A stretch of DNA of 64,000 bases from Kordia sp. SMS9 (lineage in GTDB: Bacteria > Bacteroidota > Bacteroidia > Flavobacteriales > Flavobacteriaceae), in the NCBI RefSeq assembly GCF_003352465.1, contig NZ_CP031153.1, positions 920,465 to 984,464 on the forward strand. The letters run 5' to 3'. The translations under genes and the position numbers were made by a program. This document shows positions 56,014-64,000 of the stretch, piece by piece. The stretch's first letter is position 1, and each line of letters opens with the position of its first letter. The notes beneath the pieces are model-generated. The model was not told the origin of the DNA. It saw only the letters and a list, made by a program, of their open reading frames with translations, and searched no databases.

Positions 56014-56802
56014 ATGTTAAACAGAATCTGCCCTATCTACCTACTTTTCATGCTGATGTGTGTCGGGACAGTTCATGCTCAATTCGGATTTTCTCACGAA
56101 ATCGGATTTATCATTGGACCAAATGCATTCCAGTCAGATTATGGAGAACGAAACGACTTTGAAACCAATATTGGAAATGTTGGAGCTGAATTTGGTATAG
56201 TTCACTACTTAAACTTCTCATACCGCGCTGAATGTAACTGCTTTACGCGATACACCTATTTTAATGACCATTTTAAAGTACGAAATGAATTGACCTATAC
56301 AACGGTGAATTTGGAGCATTTTGGTCGTTATGTAGCTGATAATAAAGTATCGTTAACCGCACAGCAGTTGCGCGCCATGAATGGAAGTACGCGTGTTTTA
56401 AATTTAGGAACACAATTGGAGTTTTTCCCAAGAAGTATCCGTGAGTTTGAAAGCGGCGGTTATTTATTAGCGCCTTATGCAGCTTTAGGAGCACAATATC
56501 ACTATTTTACACCAACTGTGCAGTCTGACCTAGGAAGATTGTTAGATCCAGGTGTATTGCCCGTAAAATATCAAAATGCATTCCAAAATGAATCAGGTTC
56601 TACTTGGTCTGTGGTGGCAAGTGTCGGAACACGGTATAAATTTACGGAAACATCCGATTTACTACTTGATTTACGTTGGAGGTATTATTTCTCAAACTGG
56701 GTGGATGGTTTGAATCCTGATGAAAATTTATATCCTGAAAACAAAGCAAACGACTGGAGTTTTGTCGTTAGTGTTGGGTATATTTATTACTTGAATTTTT
56801 AA
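56014..56802 (+). CDS. THC0290_0291 family outer-membrane protein
   Basis: A 262-residue protein with a signal peptide (about 1-22, ending VHAQ) and a beta-rich body: FGFSHEIGFIIGPNAFQSDY, GIVHYLNFSYRAECNC, LNLGTQLEFFPRSIREFES, LLLDLRWRYYFSNWVDGL, FVVSVGYIYYLNF. The aromatic terminal Phe and alternating strands indicate an outer-membrane barrel. It matches the flavobacterial THC0290_0291 family, whose function is unknown. It stands between its own promoter and a terminator. Confidence 0.85.
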   Translation: MLNRICPIYLLFMLMCVGTVHAQFGFSHEIGFIIGPNAFQSDYGERNDFETNIGNVGAEFGIVHYLNFSYRAECNCFTRYTYFNDHFKVRNELTYTTVNLEHFGRYVADNKVSLTAQQLRAMNGSTRVLNLGTQLEFFPRSIREFESGGYLLAPYAALGAQYHYFTPTVQSDLGRLLDPGVLPVKYQNAFQNESGSTWSVVASVGTRYKFTETSDLLLDLRWRYYFSNWVDGLNPDENLYPENKANDWSFVVSVGYIYYLNF

Positions 56803-56820
56803 AGAAAGACCTTATATATT

Positions 56821-56854
56821 AAAAACGCCATTCTGTCGAGAATGGTGTTTTTTT
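56821..56854. terminator. Bidirectional terminator
   Basis: Stem aaaaacgccattct / agaatggtgttttt with a gtcg loop and T-run, between the outer-membrane protein gene (+) and the cystathionine gamma-synthase gene (-). Confidence 0.9.
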
Positions 56855-56868
56855 ATGTGCCTATTTTT

Positions 56869-58011
56869 TTATTTTGAAAGTGCTTGCGCCAAATCTGCAA
56901 TAAGATCATCTACATCTTCAATGCCAACGCTTAGGCGAATGAGTGAATCGACCACACCTGTTTTTTCGCGTTCCTCTTTCGGAATACTTGCATGCGTCAT
57001 ACTTGCGGGATGACCTGCCAACGACTCTACACCACCTAACGATTCTGCCAAAGTGAACACTTGTAAATTTTCTATAATTCTAATTGCCTGATCGTAATCG
57101 TTTCCTTTGGTGACAAAAGAAATCATTCCCCCAAAATCATCCATTTGCTTTTTGGCAATTTCATGATTCGGATGTGTTTCAAATCCTGGCCAATACACTG
57201 TTGAAATTTTCGGATGCTTTGCTAAATATTCCGCAATTGCTTTTCCATTTTCACAATGTCTTTGCATGCGCACATGCAAGGTTTTAATACCTCGTAATGC
57301 TAAAAAACTGTCCATTGGTCCACAAATAGCGCCACTCGCATTTTGAATGAAATACAATCGATCCGCAAGTGCTTTGTCTTTTACAATTAACGCGCCCATA
57401 ATTAAATCACTGTGTCCGCCAATGTATTTGGTAACAGAATGCATCACAATATCAGCTCCTAAATCTAATGGGCGTTGTAAATATGGCGTGGCAAACGTAT
57501 TGTCTACCGCTACTAATAAATTGTGCTTTTTCGCAATAGCAGAAGTCGCTTCAATATCAATAATATTCATCATCGGATTGGTAGGCGTTTCAATCCAAAT
57601 TAGTTTGGTGTTTTCGTTAATATACGATTCAATACCCGCCGCATTTTCCATGCCAACAAAATGAAATTTGATCCCAAACGCTTCAAAAATTTTAGTAAAC
57701 AAACGATAGGTTCCGCCGTACAAATCATTCGTAGAAATCACCTCATCACCCGATTTTAATAATTTCATTACAGCATCAATCGCCGCCAAACCCGAACCAA
57801 AAGCGAGTCCGTGCGTTCCGTTTTCCAAACTTGCAAAGGCGTTTTCAAGTGCATTTCGAGTCGGATTGTGCGTGCGTCCGTACTCATAACCTTTGTGTCC
57901 GCCAGGTGTACTTTGTGCAAAAGTGGATGTTTGATATATCGGCGGCATCACACTGCCATAGGCTTTGTCTGGTTCTTGTCCGCCGTGAATAGTTTTGGTA
58001 TTGAATTTCAT
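56869..58011 (-). CDS. metB: Cystathionine gamma-synthase / PLP sulfhydrylase family
   Basis: A 380-residue Cys/Met-metabolism PLP enzyme. Motifs: YEYGRTHNPTRNALENAFASLE (phosphate-binding Tyr/Arg), GSGLAAIDAVMKLL, WIETPTNPMM, VDNTFATPYLQRPL, the PLP Lys in HSVTKYIGGHSD, and SLGGVESLAGHPASMTH, which suits gamma-synthase/gamma-lyase activity. It likely joins an activated homoserine with cysteine, or splits cystathionine; sequence alone does not separate these. A perfect TAnnTTTG box lies 20 nt upstream. Confidence 0.93.
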   Translation of the reverse strand: MKFNTKTIHGGQEPDKAYGSVMPPIYQTSTFAQSTPGGHKGYEYGRTHNPTRNALENAFASLENGTHGLAFGSGLAAIDAVMKLLKSGDEVISTNDLYGGTYRLFTKIFEAFGIKFHFVGMENAAGIESYINENTKLIWIETPTNPMMNIIDIEATSAIAKKHNLLVAVDNTFATPYLQRPLDLGADIVMHSVTKYIGGHSDLIMGALIVKDKALADRLYFIQNASGAICGPMDSFLALRGIKTLHVRMQRHCENGKAIAEYLAKHPKISTVYWPGFETHPNHEIAKKQMDDFGGMISFVTKGNDYDQAIRIIENLQVFTLAESLGGVESLAGHPASMTHASIPKEEREKTGVVDSLIRLSVGIEDVDDLIADLAQALSK

Positions 58012-58030
58012 AAGTTTGGTGTCTGTGCTA

Positions 58031-58038
58031 CAAATTTA
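58031..58038 (-). promoter_or_regulatory. -7 box of the cystathionine gamma-synthase gene
   Basis: The minus strand reads TAAATTTG, an exact TAnnTTTG match, 20-27 nt upstream of the start at 58011. Confidence 0.5.
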
Positions 58039-58103
58039 ACTTTTCATTTATAAGTTTTCAGATTATAGATGTACCTTTAACGATACTTAACTTTTTTATT
58101 AAA

Positions 58104-59750
58104 ATGACGCATAAAAATAACAACTTCGCTATTTTTCTCCTGTTCACGTTTGTTTTATTGAGTACACAAGCATTTTCTCAAAATTTTACAAAACAAGATA
58201 CCTTGCGTGGCTCTATTACGCCCGAACGTGCCTGGTGGGATTTAACACACTATCATCTAGACATTAAAGTCGATCCAACCGAGAGAACTATTTCAGGAAG
58301 CAACACGATTCAGTATAAGGTAGTAAAAAAAGGGCAAAAAACGCTTCAAGTTGATTTGCAACCGCCACTACAACTGACGAAAGCAATGCAAGATGGTGTA
58401 GAATTGCAAATTAGGCATGATGGAAATGCGCATTTTATTTATCTAGATAAAAAACAAGAATTAGGAAAAGTATATAGCGTCGAAGTTTTTTACGAAGGAA
58501 AACCAAAAGTTGCCAAAAGACCACCATGGGACGGCGGCATTACGTGGTCCAAAGACGCTAACGGATTGCCGTTTGTTGCTTCTTCCTGTCAAGGATTGGG
58601 TGCAAGTGTTTGGTGGCCGTGCAAAGATCACATGTACGATGAAGTAGACAGCATGAAAATTAGCGTGAATGTTCCTAAAAACTTAATGAATGTGTCTAAC
58701 GGACGCTTGATTGGCGTGGACGAAAAGAAAGATGACACGAAAACCTATCATTGGAATGTGTTAAATCCAATTAATAATTATGGCGTGAATATTAATATTG
58801 GCGATTATGTACATTTTGGTGAAAAATATAAAGGCGAAAATGGCATGCTAGACATGGATTATTATGTACTGCGCGATAATTTAGAGAAAGCGAAAGTGCA
58901 ATTTAAAGATGCCGCGCGTACTATGGAAGCGTTTGAACATTGGTTTGGACCGTATCCGTTTTATGAAGACAGTTACAAACTCGTGGAAGCGCCGTATTTG
59001 GGCATGGAACACCAAAGTTCAGTCACGTATGGAAATGGCTATAAAAACGGCTACAGAGGTTTCGATTTAAGCCGCACAGGTTGGGGAATGAAGTTCGATT
59101 TTATCATTGTGCATGAATCAGGACACGAATGGTTTGCCAATAATATTACCAATATTGACATTGCCGATATGTGGATTCACGAAAGTTTTACGGCGTATTC
59201 TGAAAATTTATTTTTAGATTATTTTTATGGGAAAGAAGCAAGTGCAGAATATGTAATTGGAACACGCAGAAGCATTGCCAACGACCGACCGATTATTGGA
59301 ATGTACAATGTAAATCATGAAGGTTCGGGCGATATGTATTATAAAGGCTCCAACATGTTGCACACCATTCGTCAACTGGTTCGAGATGATTCGACATGGC
59401 GCAGTATTTTGCGAGGTTTAAACAAAGATTTTTACCATCAAACAGTGACCACACAACAGATTGAAGATTACATTAGTGAAAAATCAGGCATCAACTTATC
59501 AAAAGTATTCGATCAATATTTACGAACAACAAAAATTCCTGTATTGCGCTACAAAAGAAAAGATAACCAATTTGTATATCGTTGGGAAAATGTAGTTGAT
59601 CATTTTGACATGAAGGTACAATTGGCACTGAATAACAAACTAGAATGGCTTTCACCAACAACCGAATGGCAAACAAAGAAACTTTCTGCCGAAGTTGCAA
59701 CCGTAGAGCTAAATCCTAATTTTTATGTGATGCTAGAAGAAGTAAAATAA
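58104..59750 (+). CDS. M1 family aminopeptidase, exported
   Basis: A 548-residue zinc metallopeptidase with a signal peptide (about 1-25, ending AFSQ). It has an N-terminal beta domain (about 45-230, HYHLDIKVDPTERTISGSNT) and a thermolysin-like catalytic domain: LGMEHQSSVTYGN (exopeptidase GxMEN-type motif with His-Gln in place of Asn-X), zinc site HESGHEWFANN with the second-helix Glu in WIHESF, and a catalytic Tyr region near GSNMLHTIRQ. It lacks the large C-terminal helical domain of PepN, giving the short form found in Bacteroidota. Likely periplasmic or secreted N-terminal peptide trimming. Confidence 0.93.
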   Translation: MTHKNNNFAIFLLFTFVLLSTQAFSQNFTKQDTLRGSITPERAWWDLTHYHLDIKVDPTERTISGSNTIQYKVVKKGQKTLQVDLQPPLQLTKAMQDGVELQIRHDGNAHFIYLDKKQELGKVYSVEVFYEGKPKVAKRPPWDGGITWSKDANGLPFVASSCQGLGASVWWPCKDHMYDEVDSMKISVNVPKNLMNVSNGRLIGVDEKKDDTKTYHWNVLNPINNYGVNINIGDYVHFGEKYKGENGMLDMDYYVLRDNLEKAKVQFKDAARTMEAFEHWFGPYPFYEDSYKLVEAPYLGMEHQSSVTYGNGYKNGYRGFDLSRTGWGMKFDFIIVHESGHEWFANNITNIDIADMWIHESFTAYSENLFLDYFYGKEASAEYVIGTRRSIANDRPIIGMYNVNHEGSGDMYYKGSNMLHTIRQLVRDDSTWRSILRGLNKDFYHQTVTTQQIEDYISEKSGINLSKVFDQYLRTTKIPVLRYKRKDNQFVYRWENVVDHFDMKVQLALNNKLEWLSPTTEWQTKKLSAEVATVELNPNFYVMLEEVK

Positions 59751-59763
59751 TTTTTTAGCATTC

Positions 59764-59795
59764 TGTTAGCGCAAGTCTCAGCCTTGTGCTAGCTA
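59764..59795. repeat. REP-like palindrome, left copy
   Basis: Imperfect palindrome gttagcgcaagtctcagcc / ttgtgctagct. Its ends match the palindrome at 60076-60110; the pair brackets the small membrane protein gene. Confidence 0.45.
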
Positions 59796-60023
59796 TCTAT
59801 AATTACTTCCCAAATCTGGACGGTCTTCATAAAAATCTTCGAAAGTTTTATCCGTAGTATAATCATCTGTTAAGACTTTGTATACTGTAAAAATTAAAAG
59901 TCCTTGACCAAGTACAACCAAGAAAAATACAAGACCAAAAGGCATATTCATGGTGGCAAAAATAGTCACAGTGATAAGTATTAGCGTCGTAAGGCCTAAT
60001 AAAAACATTGCATTGATTTTCAT
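59793..60023 (-). CDS. Small two-helix membrane protein
   Basis: A 76-residue protein with two hydrophobic helices (about 5-24 and 28-50) and a cytoplasmic acidic tail (TDDYTTDKTFEDFYEDRPDLG). It resembles short conserved flavobacterial membrane proteins without a known role. The REP-like palindromes on both sides touch its ends: the left one overlaps the stop codon and the right one lies about 50 nt upstream of the start. It is probably a single-gene unit. Confidence 0.7.
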   Translation of the reverse strand: MKINAMFLLGLTTLILITVTIFATMNMPFGLVFFLVVLGQGLLIFTVYKVLTDDYTTDKTFEDFYEDRPDLGSNYR

Positions 60024-60075
60024 AACTCTTTTTTGTTTACAATTTAATAAAAAAAGTTAAACAAAACAACTTTTA

Positions 60076-60110
60076 GCCGTTAGCGCGAGTTTGAAACTCG
60101 CGCTAGCTAG
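60076..60110. repeat. REP-like palindrome, right copy
   Basis: Arms agcgcgagtt and aactcgcgct, 10 bp perfect around tga, extended by gtt... and ...agctagc. GC-rich against an AT-rich background. Confidence 0.6.
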
Positions 60111-60125
60111 CAGCAAAGTTATCTA

Positions 60126-61967
60126 TCATATATCATTTACAAAATCCGAAAAAACTTGTTTGTGTCGTTCCAAATCCATGTTTGGAGATAATGCTACACG
60201 AGCAATATAATCTTTGTCACCTTCTTTTGTCGTTCCTTGTGTAGATGTTGCGGGAATCGTCCAATAACAGCCTTTTAGTTGTCCGTAACTCACACAATAC
60301 TTACTTTCATTTGGAATTTCGGTAATCATCATGTGGATGAGTTTGTGATTCAATTTTCGTTTGTATGCTTCTCTTTCTTCTTCTGTTTCGCCTTTCGTCG
60401 GAAGGTCTAATGAAAATACCGAAGGTGTAAATCCTTCTGCTGCCAACTCTTCAGACACGAAATTGATGTTTGCTGTTGGTAAGATTTCTTCAATAAAATT
60501 GACAAATTCGCGTGTGTTTTTATATGCATCTGCAATGCGCTGAATCATAGAAGGCATTTGCTGCGCTAAAATTTTATATTGTAATGGAGTTGCCTCGTTA
60601 TCGCAAAGCAATAAGTGTTTTTCTATTTTGTCAAACAACGTCGCTGCTTTTTCATTTCCAATACAGTATCCTGCCGTACACAAACCACCACTTGGAAATT
60701 TAGATCCGCTCATATAAGCAATAGAACGAACGGTTGATAATGTATTTCCTTCGCTTAAAAAATGTAAATTTGGACAAAACGTTTGATCTAAAATAAATAC
60801 AGGTGCTACGGCAGTTGTGCCCGAAGCTGTTGTTCGTTTTTTATCTAATGTTGCTTGCAAAGCTTCCAAATCGGGAACTTCCAAACGTGGATTTGTTGGA
60901 ATTTCTGCAATGATATACGGAATAGCATCATCTGCTGCCACTTCGTCCAAAACTGTATTGAGACTTTTCACCATCTCATTATTTCCATCTACGAGCAAAT
61001 CGACAATCGCAACATTATCAATGCAAGCTGCTACACGTCTTGCTTGATCGTTGGTACCGCCATAACAATTGGTTGGCACAATGAATTTTATGTCTTTTCC
61101 TGGATGGTTTTCCAACGCATCATCAATCAATCCCATCATAATGGCATATTGAATAGACAATCCGCTAGAACCCACTAAGGCTTTCGTCTGTACATCTGTG
61201 ATTTCTCTAATCGTATCCGTGACTAATTTTTTATCAGCTTCTAAAGTATGTAAACTTTCGTTAGAAGACTCGCCGATAATTTCTTTCAGTGCAACTAAAC
61301 AATTGGCTGGCGTTATCGCAACTGTTTCACGTCTGCGCACATGCTGAATTTCAGAAAGGTAACTTTCGTCCTGTTCATTGTTTGCAATCAGCACACTTCC
61401 TAAAGTATCATGTATTTTTACGATAAAGTCAATATTTACAGTAAAGTTAACCGATTTAAATTGATCTTGTGAAGTTACTAAAACGGTACTTCCGTCAAAC
61501 GCAGAAATACCTGTAAGCGTTGCTACTTTTTCAAGTTCAAAACGATAACCATACACATGTTTGATGGTTTCCACATCAAATCCTGTGGGCAGTTCGTCCG
61601 TGTAAATAATTCGTGTTTTTGTGTTTGACAGCAAGTTTTTTCTCAAAATTGCCAATACAGGAATTGTATCCGATTGAAAGCTAATGATGTTTTCGGGTTT
61701 GAGATTGTTCAACTTTGCAATTGTCCATTCCAACACACACGACAATGGATGACCTAAACGAATATAATCGTACGCCGTTGGCAATTCATTCAGTGTATGT
61801 GCTGAAAAATCATTTGCCAAATATAAATTTTCAAATTCCTCTAAAAATTCAACTTTAGCGAGTTTTTCGTGGTAAATATCCAATCGATGCGTTGTGAGTC
61901 GCGTCCAATCAGAAGGTATATTATGTAATACATTTTGTATATATGTGAGCGTTTTATGGCTTTCCAT
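60126..61967 (-). CDS. Long PLP-dependent Cys/Met-metabolism-like enzyme
   Basis: A 613-residue protein. The C-terminal 390 residues are a fold-type I PLP enzyme: SSGLSIQYAIMMGLIDDA, PTNCYGGTNDQARRV, IAEIPTNPRLEVPDLEALQ, VFILDQTFC, and the PLP Lys in SGSKFPSGGLCTAGYCIGN. The first ~220 residues form an extra alpha/beta domain (KPENIISFQSDTIPVLAILRK; TRIIYTDELPTGFDVETIKH; STVLVTSQDQFKSVNFT) that reads like a decayed PLP-enzyme large domain without a Lys. That makes it about 60% longer than usual cystathionine enzymes. The reaction is unknown; a cystathionine lyase or synthase-like activity is a guess. Confidence 0.8.
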   Translation of the reverse strand: MESHKTLTYIQNVLHNIPSDWTRLTTHRLDIYHEKLAKVEFLEEFENLYLANDFSAHTLNELPTAYDYIRLGHPLSCVLEWTIAKLNNLKPENIISFQSDTIPVLAILRKNLLSNTKTRIIYTDELPTGFDVETIKHVYGYRFELEKVATLTGISAFDGSTVLVTSQDQFKSVNFTVNIDFIVKIHDTLGSVLIANNEQDESYLSEIQHVRRRETVAITPANCLVALKEIIGESSNESLHTLEADKKLVTDTIREITDVQTKALVGSSGLSIQYAIMMGLIDDALENHPGKDIKFIVPTNCYGGTNDQARRVAACIDNVAIVDLLVDGNNEMVKSLNTVLDEVAADDAIPYIIAEIPTNPRLEVPDLEALQATLDKKRTTASGTTAVAPVFILDQTFCPNLHFLSEGNTLSTVRSIAYMSGSKFPSGGLCTAGYCIGNEKAATLFDKIEKHLLLCDNEATPLQYKILAQQMPSMIQRIADAYKNTREFVNFIEEILPTANINFVSEELAAEGFTPSVFSLDLPTKGETEEEREAYKRKLNHKLIHMMITEIPNESKYCVSYGQLKGCYWTIPATSTQGTTKEGDKDYIARVALSPNMDLERHKQVFSDFVNDI

Positions 61968-62248
61968 TCAGTTTTTCATTTGTAGCTGGTAAATATACAG
62001 CAAATTAGATTTTTTTTAGGTGTTATGAGTCGTGGTAAATTATAGATACTTTCTAAAAAATATGTTAAAGATACACGCGTCAGTTTCCTATGATTTTTTC
62101 TATAAAAAAACACTTGTTGAAGTGTAGTTAAAAGCTGTATTTTGAATTTCTACGATAGAATTCGCATTAAAATTACTCTTTTTTATCAGAAATGAATTTT
62201 CTTTGCAAAAGTTATACTAAACAAACCTCTTTTTAAAATCTGAATCCC

Positions 62249-62599
62249 GTGAAAAAAATATATCATTTAAGCACGTGCAACACTTGCCAACGCATTCTAA
62301 AAGAGTTACAACTATCAGACGATGTTGTGCTTCAAGACATTAAAACAGAAGCGATGACAGCGGAACAACTGGAAGAAATGCAAACACTTTCAGGAAGTTA
62401 TGAAGCGTTGTTTAGCAAACGTGCGCGCTTGTACCGAGAAAAAGATTTAAAAAATCAAAACCTAACAGAAGACGATTATAAAAAATATATTTTAGAGCAT
62501 TATACCTTTTTAAAGCGTCCTGTACTATTGGTAGATGATCAAATTTTTATTGGAAATACTGCCAAAACCGTCGCTGCAGCTAAAGAAGCACTTGCCTAA
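62249..62599 (+). CDS. ArsC/Spx-like thioredoxin-fold protein
   Basis: A 116-residue cytosolic protein with the ArsC/YffB fold. Near the N-terminus CNTCQRIL gives a CxxC pair where arsenate reductases have CX5; the C-terminal RPVLLVDDQIFIGNT is the family cis-Pro region. This matches the flavobacterial ArsC-family reductases of unknown substrate. The start is GTG at 62249. Its stop overlaps the next start (TAATG), so it heads a three-gene operon with a permease and an acyltransferase-like gene. Confidence 0.88.
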   Translation: MKKIYHLSTCNTCQRILKELQLSDDVVLQDIKTEAMTAEQLEEMQTLSGSYEALFSKRARLYREKDLKNQNLTEDDYKKYILEHYTFLKRPVLLVDDQIFIGNTAKTVAAAKEALA

Positions 62600-63498
62600 T
62601 GCTATCTAAAAAAGCGTTTGCCTTTGTTGCTGCCTTTATGGTGCAAGTTTTTTATGGAGTCACATTCACATTTGCTTCCGATGTCATAAAAGGTGGCTAC
62701 ATAAAACCCTTCGGATTTATCTTATTGCGCGTCGCAGGCGCAGGATTGTTGTTTTGGTTGTTCAGTTTTTGGGGACCAAAAGAAAAAATTGAACCCAAGG
62801 ATTATAGAACGTTCTTTTTAGGCGCCGTTTTCGGAATTGCCATCAATATGTTGTGCTTTTTCAAAGGTTTTGAATATACTACGCCGATTCACGCTTCCGT
62901 CATTATGGTGGTGGTGCCAATTATCGTATTGATCTTGTCTGCTATTTTTCTAAAGGAAAAAGTAATTCCCACCAAAATCATTGGAATTGTGTTAGGACTT
63001 TCGGGCGCGGTTGTGCTTAGTATGTACGGTAAAGCAACAGCAGATTCAACCAATATTCCATTGGGAAATTTCCTTGTATTTATCAATGCCGTTTCGTATA
63101 GTATTTACATCATTATCATTAAAAAACTCACCTACAAATACCATCCGATGACTTTTATCAAATGGTTGTTTTTGTTTGGAACCATTTTGGTATTGCCGTT
63201 TGGGTATTCACAATTAAGTGCGGTAGATTGGTCCACATTTTCGCCTTACATATTTTTTGAAGCCGGATTTGTAATTGTTGGGGCTACTTTTGCGACATAT
63301 CTACTAAACCCACTAGCATTGCGCGAATTAAAAGCTTCTACCGTAACCACATTTTTGTACTTGCAGCCTGTCATTGCAGGAATTTTTGCCGTTATTGTAG
63401 GTAGTGATTCACTAGATTTGGTTAAAATTGTTGCTGCAGTTTTGATCTTTGCTGGCGTTTATTTGGTTACCCTAAACACAAAGAAAGCACGTAGATGA
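62599..63498 (+). CDS. EamA/DMT family transporter
   Basis: A 299-residue inner-membrane protein with ten predicted helices in two EamA repeats (about 7-135 and 150-293). Typical phrases are PIHASVIMVVVPIIVLILSA with LKEKVIPTKIIGIVLGLSGA in the first half, and STVTTFLYLQPVIAGIFAVI in the second. The family exports amino acids, sugars or other metabolites; the substrate is not predictable. It overlaps both neighbours by 1 and 4 nt (TAATG and ATGA), a sign of translational coupling. Confidence 0.93.
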   Translation: MLSKKAFAFVAAFMVQVFYGVTFTFASDVIKGGYIKPFGFILLRVAGAGLLFWLFSFWGPKEKIEPKDYRTFFLGAVFGIAINMLCFFKGFEYTTPIHASVIMVVVPIIVLILSAIFLKEKVIPTKIIGIVLGLSGAVVLSMYGKATADSTNIPLGNFLVFINAVSYSIYIIIIKKLTYKYHPMTFIKWLFLFGTILVLPFGYSQLSAVDWSTFSPYIFFEAGFVIVGATFATYLLNPLALRELKASTVTTFLYLQPVIAGIFAVIVGSDSLDLVKIVAAVLIFAGVYLVTLNTKKARR

Positions 63499-64000
63499 GT
63501 TATGCATCGCCCATTTTTTATAATACTATCAACGATATTCCTTCTGAGTATTGGGAACAATTAGGTTGTGGTACAAACACCTATTATACGCCCGAGTTTT
63601 TACGTACGTACGAACTAGCCAACGACGATATTGTATTTCGATACATTGTCATTGTGAACGCTCAAAAGGAAGCCGTTGCTTTTGCTTCCACACAAGTTGT
63701 GACGATTCCCATAGAAACCATTACGCAAAATATTAAAATTTCGGAGCGACTCAAAAGTGTCATCCATCGTTTATTTTGCAACAGTTCGCTCAAAATTATG
63801 TTCTGTGGAAATATTTTTTTGAGTGGCGAATACGGAACGTTTATCAAGAAAGATGAAGACACAAACGCGCTTTTTCACGAATTGGTAGCAGCGTTGAAAA
63901 CCGTGATGAAAGATACCAAAAGACTGCACGGCGTTTTTGTGAAAGATTTTAAAGAAACATCACTAAAACTTACCGATCAATTGAAAGATTATGGCTATGT
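63495..64000 (+). CDS. Acyltransferase-like (GNAT/FemAB-type) protein, 3' end cut
   Basis: The frame opens with ATG at 63495, overlapping the transporter stop (ATGA), and runs to the window end without a stop (168 codons seen). The product begins MSYASPIFYNTINDIPSEYW and contains YYTPEFLRTYE and KIMFCGNIFLSGEYG. This resembles flavobacterial GNAT/FemAB-fold proteins of the COG3146 'peptidogalycan biosynthesis' type, but the acyl-CoA site is not in view. Coupled to the EamA permease, it may acylate or modify a transported metabolite; that is inference. Confidence 0.7.
   Translation, partial: MSYASPIFYNTINDIPSEYWEQLGCGTNTYYTPEFLRTYELANDDIVFRYIVIVNAQKEAVAFASTQVVTIPIETITQNIKISERLKSVIHRLFCNSSLKIMFCGNIFLSGEYGTFIKKDEDTNALFHELVAALKTVMKDTKRLHGVFVKDFKETSLKLTDQLKDYGY

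Overview
The window is AT-rich chromosomal DNA from a marine-type Bacteroidota, most likely Flavobacteriaceae (the gene set looks Kordia-like, but the genus is a guess). Support comes from many SusC/RagA-like TonB-dependent receptors with carboxypeptidase-regulatory N-termini, type IX secretion (T9SS) C-terminal signals, a PorZ homologue, THC0290_0291, DUF5689 and DUF3108 proteins, absence of Shine-Dalgarno sequences, and promoter boxes of the Bacteroidota type (TTG, about 19 nt, TAnnTTTG). No rRNA, tRNA, IS element or CRISPR array was seen.

Layout. 1-2050: the 3' end of an S9 peptidase gene, then a small graveyard of conflict genes (HicA relic with a small partner, polymorphic-toxin tail with a probable immunity gene). 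2075-7536: a DUF5689 lipoprotein and TonB receptor, divergent from a secreted endonuclease/exonuclease/phosphatase, together looking like a nutrient-scavenging unit. 7790-10401: a small membrane protein, then a compact RiPP-like locus: a LanC-like protein without its zinc ligands, a nucleotidyltransferase and a Cys-rich double-glycine precursor peptide. 10488-15938: two paralogous TonB receptors in tandem. 16096-19985: tryptophan 2,3-dioxygenase, M23 peptidase and pgi in one unit. 20069-25656: DUF3108 protein, TPR-AraC regulator, T9SS cargo, DUF4214 lipoprotein, a second Cys-rich precursor with a four-fold CANT repeat, and two tandem small RNA genes on the minus strand. 25657-29128: aromatic amino-acid catabolism (a second tryptophan dioxygenase, HPPD, homogentisate dioxygenase). 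29486-32374: a 962-residue orphan. 32402-43633: housekeeping genes (patatin/Omp85-type protein, uvrC, 5-formyl-THF cyclo-ligase, lspA, DksA-like, ileS) plus an odd membrane-tethered sugar-binding-fold protein. 43752-54212: a 1620-residue T9SS cargo, a TonB receptor, recO and porZ. 54420-64000: gdhA, an outer-membrane protein, cystathionine gamma-synthase, an M1 peptidase, a long PLP enzyme, and an ArsC-like/EamA/acyltransferase operon cut by the window end.

How the parts connect. Tyrosine/phenylalanine breakdown (HPPD to HmgA) and tryptophan breakdown (two TDOs) supply carbon. TonB receptors, secreted hydrolases and T9SS cargo point to life on polymers. The most promising novelties are the LanC-like/nucleotidyltransferase/precursor trio, the CANT-repeat precursor that shares an upstream element with the DUF4214 gene, and the duplicated small RNA genes, in which promoter spacing and hairpins are kept while the sequence in between carries insertions and deletions.
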